From JADKCZ01 sp963786945 (lineage in GTDB: Bacteria > Myxococcota > Myxococcia > Myxococcales > Anaeromyxobacteraceae), in the NCBI GenBank assembly GCA_963786945.1, contig CAWBAO010000003.1, positions 496,001 through 560,000 of the forward strand: 64,000 nt of DNA, in the 5' to 3' direction. The notes below the pieces were generated by a model. It had not been told where the DNA came from. It was given only the letters and a program-made list of their open reading frames with translations, and searched no databases. The position numbers were made by a program, and so were the translations under genes. This document shows, one piece after another, positions 46,399 through 56,427 of the stretch; positions within the stretch are counted from its first letter, which is position 1, and every line of letters starts with the position of its first letter.

Positions 46399-46956
46399 AT
46401 GGAACGGCTCAAGCAGCTGCGTGCCGAGCTGGAGGCCTGGCTGGGCCGGCTCTCGCCCCGGGAGCGGACCCTGGTGGGCGCCGCCGCGGCCGCGGCCCTG
46501 CTCTTCGTCGGCTCGCTCACGGCCGCCGGGATGGGCGCGTCGGTCCGGGCCCGCGAGTCGCGCATCGTCGAGAAGGCCAAGGTGCTGGACCAGGTCGGGC
46601 GGCTGGCCGGCGGCTACCGGCGCGTGCAGCTGGAGCGGGCCGCGCTGGAGGCGCGCCTCAAGGGCCCGCCGGTCCAGCTCATGAGCCACGTCTCCCAGGT
46701 GGGCTCGGGGCTGGGCGTCGAGGTGACCGACCTGCGGCCCACCGGCGCGCCGGTCGAGCTGGACGGCGTGATGGAGGAGAGCGTGGAGGTCAACCTGGTC
46801 CGCATCGAGCTCGGCCGGCTGGCGAGGCTGATCCAGGGGCTGGAGCGCGGGCCCGGCCTGGTGAAGGTTCGCCGGCTCCGCATCGCCACCCGCACCGACG
46901 ACCCGAAGCTGGTGGACGCCACGGTGGTGGTGGCCACCTACCAGCTGAAGACCTGA
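46399..46956 (+). CDS. gspM: Type II secretion protein GspM
   Basis: GspM is a small inner-membrane partner of GspL. The 185-residue protein has a cytoplasmic N-terminus, one membrane helix (about 27-46, LVGAAAAAALLFVGSLTAAG), a coiled-coil segment and a periplasmic ferredoxin-like domain ending with DPKLVDATVVVATYQLK. It follows gspL by two bases. Sequence similarity in this family is low, so identity rests on topology and position. Confidence 0.82.
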   Translation: MERLKQLRAELEAWLGRLSPRERTLVGAAAAAALLFVGSLTAAGMGASVRARESRIVEKAKVLDQVGRLAGGYRRVQLERAALEARLKGPPVQLMSHVSQVGSGLGVEVTDLRPTGAPVELDGVMEESVEVNLVRIELGRLARLIQGLERGPGLVKVRRLRIATRTDDPKLVDATVVVATYQLKT

Positions 46957-46960
46957 GCCC

Positions 46961-47917
46961 ATGAGACTGCCCGAGATGAAGATCGAGTGGAGCACCTGGA
47001 AGCCCCGCCTGCTCTACGGGGCGTTCTTCCTCGTGGCCCTGCTGCTGGCGCTGCGCTGGACCTTCCCCTCCGACGCCGTGCTGAGCCGGATCTCGGCGGA
47101 GGCGGCGGCGCGGGGATGGCAGCTGCAGGCGGCCGAGGCCGGCCCGGCCGGGCTCATCGGCCTGTCCCTGCGCGAGGTGACCCTCAAGGACCGGGCCGGG
47201 CTCACCGTCCCGCTCGACCGGGTCGACCTGACGCTGCCGCTCTGGCCGCTCCTCTCCGGGAGGCGCCGGGTGGCGGTGGACGCCTGGCTCTACGACGGCC
47301 GGGTGCGCGGCGCCTTCGACCTGGCGGGCGGGCCACGTGAGTACCGGGCCGCGCTGGAGGGGATCGACCTGGCCCGGGCCCTCCCGCTCCGGATGGCGCT
47401 GGGGGTCGACCTGGCGGGCCTGGCCAGCGGGACGGCCCACCTGTCGATGCCTGCCGACGAGAAGGCCACGCCGGAGGGCCAGCTGAGCCTGGCGGTGAAG
47501 GAGGCGGGCATCACCGGCGGCAAGGTCGACGTCCCGGGGGCGGGCGCGCTGACCCTGCCGGCCGTGAAGCTCGGGGAGCTGGCGATCGAGCTGGTCCTCA
47601 AGGACGGCAAGGGGAGCTTCGAGAAGCTGGCGGCGAACGGGGGCGACGTCGAGCTGGCCGGCGAGGGGCTCTACTTCGCCTGGCAGCCGCGGCTGGAGTT
47701 CGCGCCGCTCTTCGGGAAGGCCCGGCTCAGGCTGACGCCGGCCTTCTCGTCCAGGCCGGAGAACCGGGGCTTCGCCTCGCTGCTCGACGCGGCGCTGGTG
47801 GGTGCCCGCAGCGGGGAGGGGACCTACGGGCTGCAGATCTACGGGAGCCTCGGGCATCCGCAGGTCCGGCCGGCGGGAGCGGCGGCGCCGCCACCACGCC
47901 CCGTCACGGAGGAGTAG
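46961..47917 (+). CDS. gspN: Type II secretion protein GspN
   Basis: GspN is an accessory inner-membrane protein found in part of T2SS loci, including those of delta-proteobacteria and myxobacteria. The 318-residue protein has one N-terminal membrane helix (about 16-33, LYGAFFLVALLLALRWTFPS) and a large beta-rich periplasmic domain (RVDLTLPLWPLLSGRRRVAV; GTYGLQIYGSLGHPQVRPA near the end). It resembles AsmA-type lipid-transfer folds. Its last 14 bases overlap the end of the chemoreceptor gene on the other strand. Confidence 0.82.
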   Translation: MRLPEMKIEWSTWKPRLLYGAFFLVALLLALRWTFPSDAVLSRISAEAAARGWQLQAAEAGPAGLIGLSLREVTLKDRAGLTVPLDRVDLTLPLWPLLSGRRRVAVDAWLYDGRVRGAFDLAGGPREYRAALEGIDLARALPLRMALGVDLAGLASGTAHLSMPADEKATPEGQLSLAVKEAGITGGKVDVPGAGALTLPAVKLGELAIELVLKDGKGSFEKLAANGGDVELAGEGLYFAWQPRLEFAPLFGKARLRLTPAFSSRPENRGFASLLDAALVGARSGEGTYGLQIYGSLGHPQVRPAGAAAPPPRPVTEE

Positions 47918-50454
47918 AGCCGACGGAGGTCCGCGGGGCGGCCACCGCCCCCGGGCTGCTCCCCGCCGGGGAGGGGGGGGCGTCCGAGACACGGAACCTC
48001 CCGACCCGATCCGCCAGCTCCCTCGACCGCGCCTCCATCCGGTCGGCGACTCCCGCCAGCCCCTCGACGGCCTGCTCGTGCTCGCCGGCGGTGCTGGAGA
48101 GGTCCCCGAGGGCGTCGCGGACCCTCCGCGTCGCCTGGTTGTGGGCCTCCACGGCCCGCGTGATGTCGCCGATCATCCGCTCCAGCCGGGCCAGGCTGTC
48201 GATCTGCCTCCGGCCCTGCCCGGCCTGGTCCTCCAGTGCCTGGGCCACCTGCTCGGCCATGGCATTGACGCTTCGTGAAACCGAGCCCACCGCCGCCACG
48301 CTTCGACCCACCAGCTGCACCGCCCCGGTGACCGCCCTGGATCCGCCCGCCACCGACTCCACCAGCTCCGACAGCTCCCGGGAGGTGCCGGCGTGCACCT
48401 CCACCGCCGCCCGGATCTCCCCGGCCGCCTGCGTCCCCAGCGCCGTGGTCCGCTGGATCTTGCCGAGCGCGTCCAGCGAGTTCCGCGCCAGCTGCACCCC
48501 CTCGACGGCCAGCGCGTCGCCGCGATCGATGAGCGACGCCGTGGCCTCGACGTCCTCGCGCACCGCGTGGATGATGTCTCCGATCGACTTGGTGGAGCGG
48601 GCGATCTGGGCCGCCAGCTCGCGGATCTGGTCGGCCACCACGGCGAACGCCTTGCCGTGCTCCCCGGCCTGCGAGGCGATGATCGAGGCGTTGAGCGACA
48701 GCAGGTTGGTGCGCCCCGCCACCTCGGAGATGAAGTCCACCACCTTGTCGATGTCGTCGGAGCGCCGCCCCAGCGCCGCGATCCGCTGGTGGGCGTCGGC
48801 GACCGCGGCGCGCAAGGTCTCGATGCCACGCACCGTCTCCTCGACGACGCCTCCGGACTGCTCCGCCATGTCGGCGACCAGCCCGGCGTTGGCCTGGCTC
48901 TCCTCGGCCGCCCGCTCCAGCGCCGTCATCGAGGCCTTGACCGCCGCCAGCGTCCCGGTGGCGTGCCCGGCCAGCGACTCCAGGTCGCCCAGGGTCGCCT
49001 CGGCCTCGCGCCCGGCGCTGGCCAGGTGGTCGACGTCCTCGAGCGCCGTGTCCATGGTCCGGTCCAGCTCCGCTCCCTTGTGGCGCACCTCCTCGAGCGC
49101 CGCCGCCATCTCGCCGACGGCCGCGGTGGTGGCCGACACGTACTCGGAGAGCGAGCCGACGCCCCGCGACACCTGCGCCACCGACCCCTCCATCGCCTCC
49201 ACCGCGGCCTGCACCGCCACCACGCCGCCGTGCTGCCCCAGCACCCCCTGGCGCACCCGCTCGCCGATGGCGCTGGCCTCGCGGGCCCCGGCGGACACGC
49301 CCTGGCTGGCGGCCTGCACGTCGGCCACCAGCACCTTGAGCCCCTCGGCCATGCGCCGGAAGTCGCTGGCCAGCAGGCCGACCTCGTCGCGGGAGGTGGC
49401 CGACGGCGAGGTGGTGAGGTCCCCCGAGGCGATGCGTCCGGCGGCCCGGCCCAGCGCCCGCAGCGGGTTGGTGATGGAGCGCGACGCCACCAGGGCCATC
49501 AGGGCGGTGGCCAGGAAGACGAAGAGGCTGGTCGAGGCGAGGCCGGTCCAGGAGGCCCGCCGGCGCTCGCGCAGCGGCTCCTCCGGGAGCCAGCTCACCA
49601 GGAGGCTCCCGCCGGGCCCGCGCGAGGCCACCAGCCAGCCGTTGGCGAGGGGGACGACGCCGGGCGCGGTCCCCGCCTGCTCGAAGGGGGCCTCGCCAGG
49701 TCCGGAGCGGGCCTCGACGGCGCCGCCCGCGCCCAGCAGGGCCGAGGGGGCGGCCGTCATGGACCAGACCTGCTCCACCAGCGCGTTGCCGGAGCGCCCC
49801 GCCTGCAGCCGCAGCGCGCTCAGCTGCGCCCGCTGCGCCGCCGCCAGGTACTCCTGGTCGACGTCGACCCGGTAGTGCGCGTAGCCGGTGGCGGCGAAGA
49901 GCAGCAGCGCCACGGTGTTGAGCCCGAGGCAGAGCAGGAGGATCTTCCCGCGGACCGTGCCCCGCAGGCCGCCCTCCGCCTTCGGCCCGAGCCGATCCAG
50001 CGCCTTCCCCACCGACGAGGCGCCGAAGGCGTAGACGGACATGGCCCCGAGGATGGCGGTGGCCACGCCCACGCCGGCCTGGGCCACGGCCAGGTCGCCG
50101 GGCAGGCCGGCCCGCCGCAGCGCCGCCACGCACCCGCCGGCCACCAGGCTCCCGGCCAGGCCGGCGGCCAGCGCCCCGCCCGCCGGGACCCGGTGCGCGG
50201 CGGTGGCCAGGGCGACGGCCTCGGTCGGAGGAGGCCACCTCCCCGAGCGCCCGGCGCAGCGGCCGGGCCAGCGCCGCCAGCGCCAGGCCGACCAGCGCCA
50301 GCTCGGCGACCCAGCCGAGCGTGCAGGCGAGGGCCAGCGCCTCGGCCTGCGGGGAGGTGAGCGGCAGCGACGAGGTGCTCAGCCACCAGTCGAGGAGCGC
50401 GACCAGCGCCAGCGCGGCGGCGACGTTGCGGAGCAGCGGGCCCAGGAGGCGCAT
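47904..50454 (-). CDS. Methyl-accepting chemotaxis protein with multi-helix N-terminal membrane module, one frameshift
   Basis: The C-terminal half is a chemoreceptor signalling domain: a HAMP region after SRSITNPLRALGRAAGRIAS, a long coiled coil, and the hairpin tip EVAGRTNLLSLNASIIASQA followed by GEHGKAFAVVADQIRELAAQ. Upstream lies one periplasmic domain (about 150 residues) between two helices. Unusually, before it come about four to six more helices (LVALLDWWLSTSSLPLTS; LALVGLALAALARPLRRAL). One base out of phase near 50228 separates the first 76 residues; correcting it gives TEAVALATAAHRVPAGGALA and a total of about 849 residues from the ATG at 50454. It probably senses membrane or energy state. 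The N-terminal segment could be a fused domain. Confidence 0.8.
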
Positions 50455-50662
50455 CGCGGTCGAGTGTAGTCGTCGCCGGCCCGGTTGGGAAAAAGGGGGA
50501 CCTGGCGCCGGGCCATGACGATACATGGCGTGTCACGTAACGCGGCGGAAGGATGGGCGAATTCCTCCGCCGGCGGGGCGGCCGTCGCTGCTCCACGGGA
50601 ATCCCCAGCGCGATCAATGGCTTGTGTTGAAACCCGCGGGGGGGCGTGATATCGCCGTGGCC

Positions 50663-53600
50663 ATGCGCATCAGGCGGCTCGACGTGGTCGGCTTCAAGTC
50701 GTTCATGGACCGGACGGTGGTCGTCTTCGACGACGGCGTCACCGGCGTGGTCGGACCCAACGGCTGCGGCAAGTCCAACGTCGCCGACGCCATCCGCTGG
50801 GTCCTCGGGGAGCAGTCGGCCCGCCAGCTGCGCGGCCGGTCCATGGAGGACGTGATCTTCAACGGCTCCGAGTCGAAGCCGCCGCTCTCCCTCGCCGAGG
50901 TGGTCCTCACCTTCATCAACGACCGGCCCTCGGAGCTGCCGGCCCAGTACCAGGGCTTCGGCGAGATCACCGTGGGGCGCCGCCTCTACCGGACCGGCGA
51001 GTCGGAGTACCTCATCAACGGCGTCACCGCCCGGCTCCTCGACGTCAACGACATCTTCTTCGGCTCGGGCATCGGCCGCACCGCCTACTCCATCGTCGAG
51101 CAGGGCCGCATCGGCCAGATCGTCTCGGCGCGCCCCGAGGACCGGCGCGCCATCATCGAGGAGGCGGCCGGCATCACCAAGTACAAGAAGCGGCGCGAGG
51201 CGGCCGAGCGGAAGATGGAGGCCACCCAGCACAACCTGACCCGGGTGGCCGACCTGGTGCAGGAGCTGGGCAAGCAGCTGGAGAGCCTCAACCGGCAGGC
51301 GCGCCGGGCCGAGAAGTACAAGGCGCTCAAGGGCCAGATCCGCGAGCTGGAGCTGGCCACCGCCGCCGCCCGCTACCTCGAGCTGACCGCCACGCGGCGC
51401 GCCGCCGAGGAGCGCCACGCCGTGGCCCGGGGGGAGGAGGCCGAGCTGGCCGCCCGCCTCGTCGAGCTGGAGGCGGCGGCCGAGGAGGACCGCAGCCGGC
51501 TGTCCGAGAGCGAGGCCCGCCTCGCCGACCTGACCGGGAGGGAGCACGAGCTGTCCAGCGCCGCCCGCGTCTCCGAGGTCTCGGTGGAGGCCGCCGGCCG
51601 GGAGCTCGAGCAGATCGGCGAGCGGACCCAGGCGCAGGCGGCCGAGGTCGAGGCGCTCAAGGCGCAGGCCGAGGGGCTGGCCGCGGAGCGCGAGGCCCTG
51701 CTGCGCCAGCGCGACGACCTCACCTCCCTCTCCAGCGCCGACGACGCCCGGCTCGGCGAGGCCGAGCTCGCCATCCGCGAGCTGGGGCGCGAGCAGGGAC
51801 AGGCCCAGGGCGAGGTGGACGGCGCGCGCGCCGAGGCCGCCACGGCGCTCAACCGCGCCACCGGCCACCGGAGCCAGCTGGCGCAGGTCGAGCGGCAGCG
51901 GCTCGACCTGAAGGCCCGCCACGATCGCAACCGGGGCGAGGCCGGCGAGCTCGCCGACCGGACCACCCGGCTGGACGGCTCCCGCTCCCAGTACGCCGAG
52001 AAGCTCGGGCAGACGCGCCAGCTCAAGCTGCGGCTGGAGGAGCAGCGCGGGGCCCAGGAGGAGCTGCTGGAGCGGACCCGCTCCGAGTTCATCCAGAACG
52101 AGGCCAAGCTCATCACGCTGCGCGAGGAGCTGCAGGACAAGCGCTCCCGCCTGCAGACCCTGGTCGAGGTGCTGCGCAACTACGAGGGCTACGGCCGCGG
52201 CGTCCGCTCCATCATGACCCGCGCCGGCCTGGGCGAGGGACGCGACCGGGGCATCTTCGGGCTGGTGGCCGACGTGGTGTCGGCCTCCCCCGAGTTCGAG
52301 AACGCCATCGAGGCGGTGCTGGGGGAGCGGCTGCAGTACGTCATCGTGGAGAGCCACTCCCAGGGCGTCGAGGCCATCGACTACCTCAAGACCGCCGCCG
52401 AGGGGCGCGCCTCGCTCATCCCCATGGCACGGCTCCAGGACGCCGCCGCCTGGCTGCCCGAGGCCGCCGGCCACCCCGGGGTGGTGGCCAGCGCCATCGA
52501 CGTGGTGAGGTACCAGCCCTCCTACGACAAGGTGGTCCGCTTCCTCCTCGGCGACGCGCTCATCGTCCGCGACCTGCCCTCGGCCCTGGAGCTCTGGCAG
52601 GGCTCCGACCCCAAGCGGACGCTGGTGACGCTCGACGGCGAGGTGCTCGATCCCTCCGGCGTGGTCACCGGCGGGCCGCTCGAGGGCGAGGGGCACGGGG
52701 CGCTGCAGCGGCGCCGTGAGGTGCAGGAGCTGGAGGAGACGGTCCGCGCCTTCGAGGCCGAGTTCGCGCTGGCCCAGGAGCGCCACCGCACCCTGCAGAC
52801 CCGCCTCCTGCAGCTCGAGGCGGCGCTCAAGTCGCTCGACAAGGACGGCCGCGACAAGGAGCTGGCCCTCCTCGACCAGGAGAAGGACCTGGCCCGGCTC
52901 GGGGAGGAGCTGGAGCGGGTGGCGCAGCGGATGGGCCAGCTCGAGCTGGAGCGGACCCAGCTGGAGGAGGGGCTGACGGCGCTGGCCCGCGAGGAGGAGG
53001 AGCACCGGCTCTCGGCGGCCACCGCCGAGGCCGAGGTCTCACGCTGCGAGGAGCGGGCCCGCGCCGCGGCCGAGCGGCTCGACGGCCTGCGAGGCCGCGC
53101 CGACCAGGTCACCGCCGAGGTGCTCAACCTGAAGGTGAAGGTGGCGGCCGACTCCGAGCGCCGCGAGTCGATCGGGGCCGCGCTCCGCCGCATCGACGAG
53201 GCCCGCCGCGAGGTCGAGGAGCGCCGGGCCCGCATCTTCGCCACCCTCTCCGAGCAGAACGCCCGCGCCGCCGAGCTGCGCGGCCGCGTGGAGGGGACCA
53301 GGGTCGACCTGGGCCGGCTCGGCGCCGACCTGGCCCAGGTGCGGGCCGGGCTCGCCGACGCGCGCGGCGTCCACGAGGGGCTGCAGATCGGCGGCCGGGC
53401 CCGCGAGGCCGAGGTGCGCGACCTGCGCTCCCGGGTGGAGGGGCTGCGCACCGAGCTCTCCGCCGCGGCGCTGACCGTCCGCGAGCAGGCCCTGGAGCTG
53501 TCCCACCTCGAGGAGCAGACCCGGGAGCGCTGCCAGGCCGAGCTCCGGCACGAGCTGGCCCGCTTCCACCTCGAGCGGCCGCCCGGCGAGGCCGAGCGCC

Positions 53601-54259
53601 AGCGGCTGGACGACCTCAAGGCCCAGGCCGAGCGCATGGGGGCCATCAACCTCACCGCCATCGAGGAGTACGACGAGCTGGCGCAGCGCCACGCCTTCAT
53701 GACCACGCAGAAGGCCGACCTGGAGGCCTCGCTGTCGGACCTCAAGGCCGCCATCGTCAAGATCAACCGGGCCAGCCGCGAGCGGTTCCGCGAGACCTTC
53801 GACCGGGTCAACGAGAAGTTCCAGCAGGTCTTCCCCCGGCTCTTCAACGGCGGCCGCGCCGGGCTGGTGCTGACGCAGGACGACGGCGGAGACGGCGAGG
53901 CCGGCGTCGAGATCTTCTCGCAGCCGCCCGGCAAGAAGCTCCAGAGCGTCAACCTGCTCTCGGGCGGCGAGAAGGCGCTCACCGCCGTGGCGCTCATCTT
54001 CGCCATCTTCCTCATCAAGCCCACGCCGTTCTGCCTGCTCGACGAGGTCGACGCGCCGCTCGACGACGCCAACGTCGGCCGCTACAACGACATCGTGAAG
54101 GAGATGTCCCGGTCGTCCCAGTTCATCCTCATCACCCACAACAAGCGGACCATGGAGATGGTCGACACGCTCTACGGGGTGACCATGGAGGAGCCGGGCG
54201 TCTCCAAGCTGGTCTCGGTCCGGCTCTCCGACCGGGCCCGCGAGGCCAGCGCCGCGTAG
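50663..54259 (+). CDS. smc: Chromosome partition protein SMC
   Basis: SMC compacts and segregates chromosomes as a dimer with ScpA and ScpB. The 1198-residue protein has the N-terminal ATPase with Walker A GPNGCGKSN (G31-K37-S38) and the segment LGEQSARQLRGRSMEDVIFN. Two long coiled coils flank a hinge (about 510-670; EAVLGERLQYVIVESHSQG). The C-terminal ATPase has the signature LLSGGEKALTAVALIFAIFL (near 1098) and Walker B PFCLLDEVDAPLDDANVGRY. The start MRIRRLDVVGFKSFMDRTVV is standard; longer upstream frames lack homology. scpA and scpB are not in the window. Confidence 0.96.
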   Translation: MRIRRLDVVGFKSFMDRTVVVFDDGVTGVVGPNGCGKSNVADAIRWVLGEQSARQLRGRSMEDVIFNGSESKPPLSLAEVVLTFINDRPSELPAQYQGFGEITVGRRLYRTGESEYLINGVTARLLDVNDIFFGSGIGRTAYSIVEQGRIGQIVSARPEDRRAIIEEAAGITKYKKRREAAERKMEATQHNLTRVADLVQELGKQLESLNRQARRAEKYKALKGQIRELELATAAARYLELTATRRAAEERHAVARGEEAELAARLVELEAAAEEDRSRLSESEARLADLTGREHELSSAARVSEVSVEAAGRELEQIGERTQAQAAEVEALKAQAEGLAAEREALLRQRDDLTSLSSADDARLGEAELAIRELGREQGQAQGEVDGARAEAATALNRATGHRSQLAQVERQRLDLKARHDRNRGEAGELADRTTRLDGSRSQYAEKLGQTRQLKLRLEEQRGAQEELLERTRSEFIQNEAKLITLREELQDKRSRLQTLVEVLRNYEGYGRGVRSIMTRAGLGEGRDRGIFGLVADVVSASPEFENAIEAVLGERLQYVIVESHSQGVEAIDYLKTAAEGRASLIPMARLQDAAAWLPEAAGHPGVVASAIDVVRYQPSYDKVVRFLLGDALIVRDLPSALELWQGSDPKRTLVTLDGEVLDPSGVVTGGPLEGEGHGALQRRREVQELEETVRAFEAEFALAQERHRTLQTRLLQLEAALKSLDKDGRDKELALLDQEKDLARLGEELERVAQRMGQLELERTQLEEGLTALAREEEEHRLSAATAEAEVSRCEERARAAAERLDGLRGRADQVTAEVLNLKVKVAADSERRESIGAALRRIDEARREVEERRARIFATLSEQNARAAELRGRVEGTRVDLGRLGADLAQVRAGLADARGVHEGLQIGGRAREAEVRDLRSRVEGLRTELSAAALTVREQALELSHLEEQTRERCQAELRHELARFHLERPPGEAERQRLDDLKAQAERMGAINLTAIEEYDELAQRHAFMTTQKADLEASLSDLKAAIVKINRASRERFRETFDRVNEKFQQVFPRLFNGGRAGLVLTQDDGGDGEAGVEIFSQPPGKKLQSVNLLSGGEKALTAVALIFAIFLIKPTPFCLLDEVDAPLDDANVGRYNDIVKEMSRSSQFILITHNKRTMEMVDTLYGVTMEEPGVSKLVSVRLSDRAREASAA

Positions 54260-54276
54260 CGCCCGGGGCCGGGCGC
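54259..54276 (+). terminator. Hairpin at the end of smc
   Basis: A seven-base stem, GCGCCCG (54259-54265) and CGGGCGC (54270-54276), with loop GGGC, begins at the last base of the stop codon. There is no T-tract. The ftsY promoter follows 18 bases later. Confidence 0.4.
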
Positions 54277-54293
54277 CAGGCCCCCGCGGCGCG

Positions 54294-54323
54294 TTGACAC
54301 CCCAGCGCCCGGGGACCTATATC
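54294..54323 (+). promoter_or_regulatory. Sigma-70-type promoter of ftsY
   Basis: TTGACA (54294-54299) and TATATC (54318-54323) are separated by 18 bases. This is the most consensus-like vegetative promoter in the window. Initiation near 54330 gives a leader of about 28 bases to the GTG at 54358. Confidence 0.65.
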
Positions 54324-54357
54324 CTCGGCGGCCGAGCCACCCCCGGAGCCCCACCTC

Positions 54358-55719
54358 GTGATCCCGCTCGCCTTCGCCGCGAACGACGCCGCCGGCGTCG
54401 CCGTCCTCGTCGCCCTCGCCGCCCTGGTCCTGGCCGCCGGGGTCCGGCTGGCGCGGAAGCGGCGGGCCGACACCGCCCGGCCGGCGCCGCGGCCCCCGGC
54501 CGCCCCGTCCCTGGAGGCCAAGGGGTCCTCGGCCCCGGCCCCGTCGCCGCTCGTCGCCCCGACCGCGGTGCCGCGCCCCACGGTGCCCGTCGCCCCGCCA
54601 CCCGAGCTGGACGAGGAGGCCAGGAAGGAGGCCTACCGGCAGAAGAAGGAGCAGGACCGGCTGGACCGGGAGCGCCGGCGGCAGGAGCGGGAGGCGGCCG
54701 AGCAGCGCGCCCGCGAGGAGGCGGCCCGGGCCGCGGCCGAGGCCGAGGCGGCGCGGCAGGCGGCGCTGGAGGCGGAGCGGAGGAAGGCGCAGGCCGAGGC
54801 GGGCAAGACGCTCTCCGCCGGCCTGGAGAAGACCCGCGGCGGCTTCATGGCCCGGCTCAACGGCCTGCTGGGAGGCGCCCGGGCCATCGACGAGGCGGTG
54901 CTGGCCGACCTCGAGGAGCTGCTCTTCACCGCCGACATCGGCGTCAAGACCGCCACGGCGCTGCTCGAGTCGGTGCGCGCCAGGGTCCGCGCCCGGGCGC
55001 TGGCCGACCCGGCCCAGCTGCGGCAGGCGCTGCGCGCCGAGATCGCGCGCATCCTCTCCCTCGACGGCGCCGCCGCCACGCTCCCCCCGTTCGGGCCCGG
55101 CGCGGAGCGGCCCTGGGTGGTGATGGTGGTGGGCGTCAACGGCTCGGGCAAGACCACCACCATCGGCAAGCTGGCCGCCAAGCTGCAGGCGGCCGGCCAC
55201 TCGGTGGTGCTGGGCGCCGGCGACACCTTCCGGGCCGCCGCCGGCGAGCAGCTGGAGGTCTGGGCCGGCCGGGTGGGCGCCCCGGTGGTCCGCGGCAAGG
55301 ACGGCGCCGACCCCGCCAGCGTGTGCTTCGAGGCGGTGCAGCAGGGCGTGGCCAGCAAGGCCGACGTGGTGCTCTGCGACACCGCCGGCCGCCTCCACAC
55401 CAAGGCGCCGCTCATGGAGGAGCTGAAGAAGGTCAAGCGGGTCATCGCCAAGGCCGCCCCCGGGGCGCCGCACGAGGTGCTGCTGGTGCTCGACGCCACC
55501 AGCGGGCAGAACGCCATCCAGCAGGCGCGCCAGTTCCACGAGGCGCTGCAGGTGACCGGGCTGGCGCTCACCAAGCTCGACGGCACCGCCAAGGGCGGGG
55601 TGATCATCGGCATCTGCGACGAGCTCAAGCTGCCGGTGCGCTGGGTCGGGGTGGGCGAGGCGGTCCCCGACCTGCGGGCCTTCTCCCCGGACGAGTTCGT
55701 CGAGGCCCTCTTCGAGTGA
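54358..55719 (+). CDS. ftsY: Signal recognition particle receptor FtsY
   Basis: FtsY docks SRP-ribosome complexes at the membrane. The 453-residue protein starts with a membrane helix (about 12-30, AGVAVLVALAALVLAAGVR), followed by a Pro/Ala linker and a highly charged Glu/Arg coiled region (about 80-145). The NG domain begins with LEKTRGGFMARLNGLLG and has G1 GVNGSGKTTT (near 260), DTFRAAAGEQLEVWA, G3 DTAGRLHTKAPLMEELKKV and G4 TKLDGTAKGG. The true membrane helix is a feature of FtsY in several phyla, whereas E. coli FtsY uses amphipathic binding. Its stop overlaps the HAD gene by GTGA. Confidence 0.95.
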   Translation: MIPLAFAANDAAGVAVLVALAALVLAAGVRLARKRRADTARPAPRPPAAPSLEAKGSSAPAPSPLVAPTAVPRPTVPVAPPPELDEEARKEAYRQKKEQDRLDRERRRQEREAAEQRAREEAARAAAEAEAARQAALEAERRKAQAEAGKTLSAGLEKTRGGFMARLNGLLGGARAIDEAVLADLEELLFTADIGVKTATALLESVRARVRARALADPAQLRQALRAEIARILSLDGAAATLPPFGPGAERPWVVMVVGVNGSGKTTTIGKLAAKLQAAGHSVVLGAGDTFRAAAGEQLEVWAGRVGAPVVRGKDGADPASVCFEAVQQGVASKADVVLCDTAGRLHTKAPLMEELKKVKRVIAKAAPGAPHEVLLVLDATSGQNAIQQARQFHEALQVTGLALTKLDGTAKGGVIIGICDELKLPVRWVGVGEAVPDLRAFSPDEFVEALFE

Positions 55720-56423
55720 CCTCCCGGTTCGCGGCCTTCCTCTTCGACATCGACGGCACGCTGCTGCGCGCCGGCGGCGCCGGCCGGCGGGCCTTCACCC
55801 GGGCCATGGAGGACCTGGCCGGCCCGGTGGCCGAGCCCGTCCACGCCATGAAGTTCGACGGCATGACCGACCGGATGATCGTGCGCGAGGCCCTGTCGCT
55901 CTCCCGCCGCGACTTCGACCCGGCGCTGGCCGACGCCATCCTCGCCCGCTACCTCGAGCACCTGCCCGGCGAGCTCGACTCGCCCGCCTTCCGCGTCCTG
56001 CCGGGCGCGGCCGGCACCCTGGACGCGCTCCGGTCGCGCGGCGCCGCGGTCGGCCTCTGCACCGGGAACCTGGCCCAGGGCGCCCGGCTCAAGCTCCGCC
56101 ACGCCGGCCTGGAGCGCTTCTTCGACTGGTCGCCGTCGGGCATGCACGGCTTCGCCGAGGACGGGGAGGCGCGCTCCAGGCTGGTGGCCGCGGCCGTGGC
56201 CCGGGTCTCGTCGACGCTCGGCCGCGCCGTGGCTCCCGCCGAGGTCCTCATCGTCGGCGACACCCCGCGCGACGTCTGGGCCGCCCGCGAGGTGGGCTGC
56301 GCCGTGCTCTGCGTGGCCACCGGGAACTACGACGCCGCGGCGCTCCTGGCCTGCGAACCCGACGCCGTGGCCGGGTCGCTCGAGCATCCCCACGCCCGCC
56401 GCCTGCTGGGCCTCGAGGGCTGA
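55716..56423 (+). CDS. HAD-superfamily hydrolase (phosphoglycolate phosphatase-like)
   Basis: This 235-residue enzyme is a phosphatase with nucleophile D11 and D13 in FLFDIDGTLLR, the motif II Thr in LCTGNL, and the Mg-binding motif IVGDTPRDVWAAREVGCAVL. A cap domain lies between about residues 20 and 90. Family members act on small phosphate esters such as phosphoglycolate; the substrate here cannot be told from sequence. It is coupled to ftsY by overlap and lies four bases before a GNAT gene. Confidence 0.8.
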   Translation: MTSRFAAFLFDIDGTLLRAGGAGRRAFTRAMEDLAGPVAEPVHAMKFDGMTDRMIVREALSLSRRDFDPALADAILARYLEHLPGELDSPAFRVLPGAAGTLDALRSRGAAVGLCTGNLAQGARLKLRHAGLERFFDWSPSGMHGFAEDGEARSRLVAAAVARVSSTLGRAVAPAEVLIVGDTPRDVWAAREVGCAVLCVATGNYDAAALLACEPDAVAGSLEHPHARRLLGLEG

Positions 56424-56427
56424 GACC

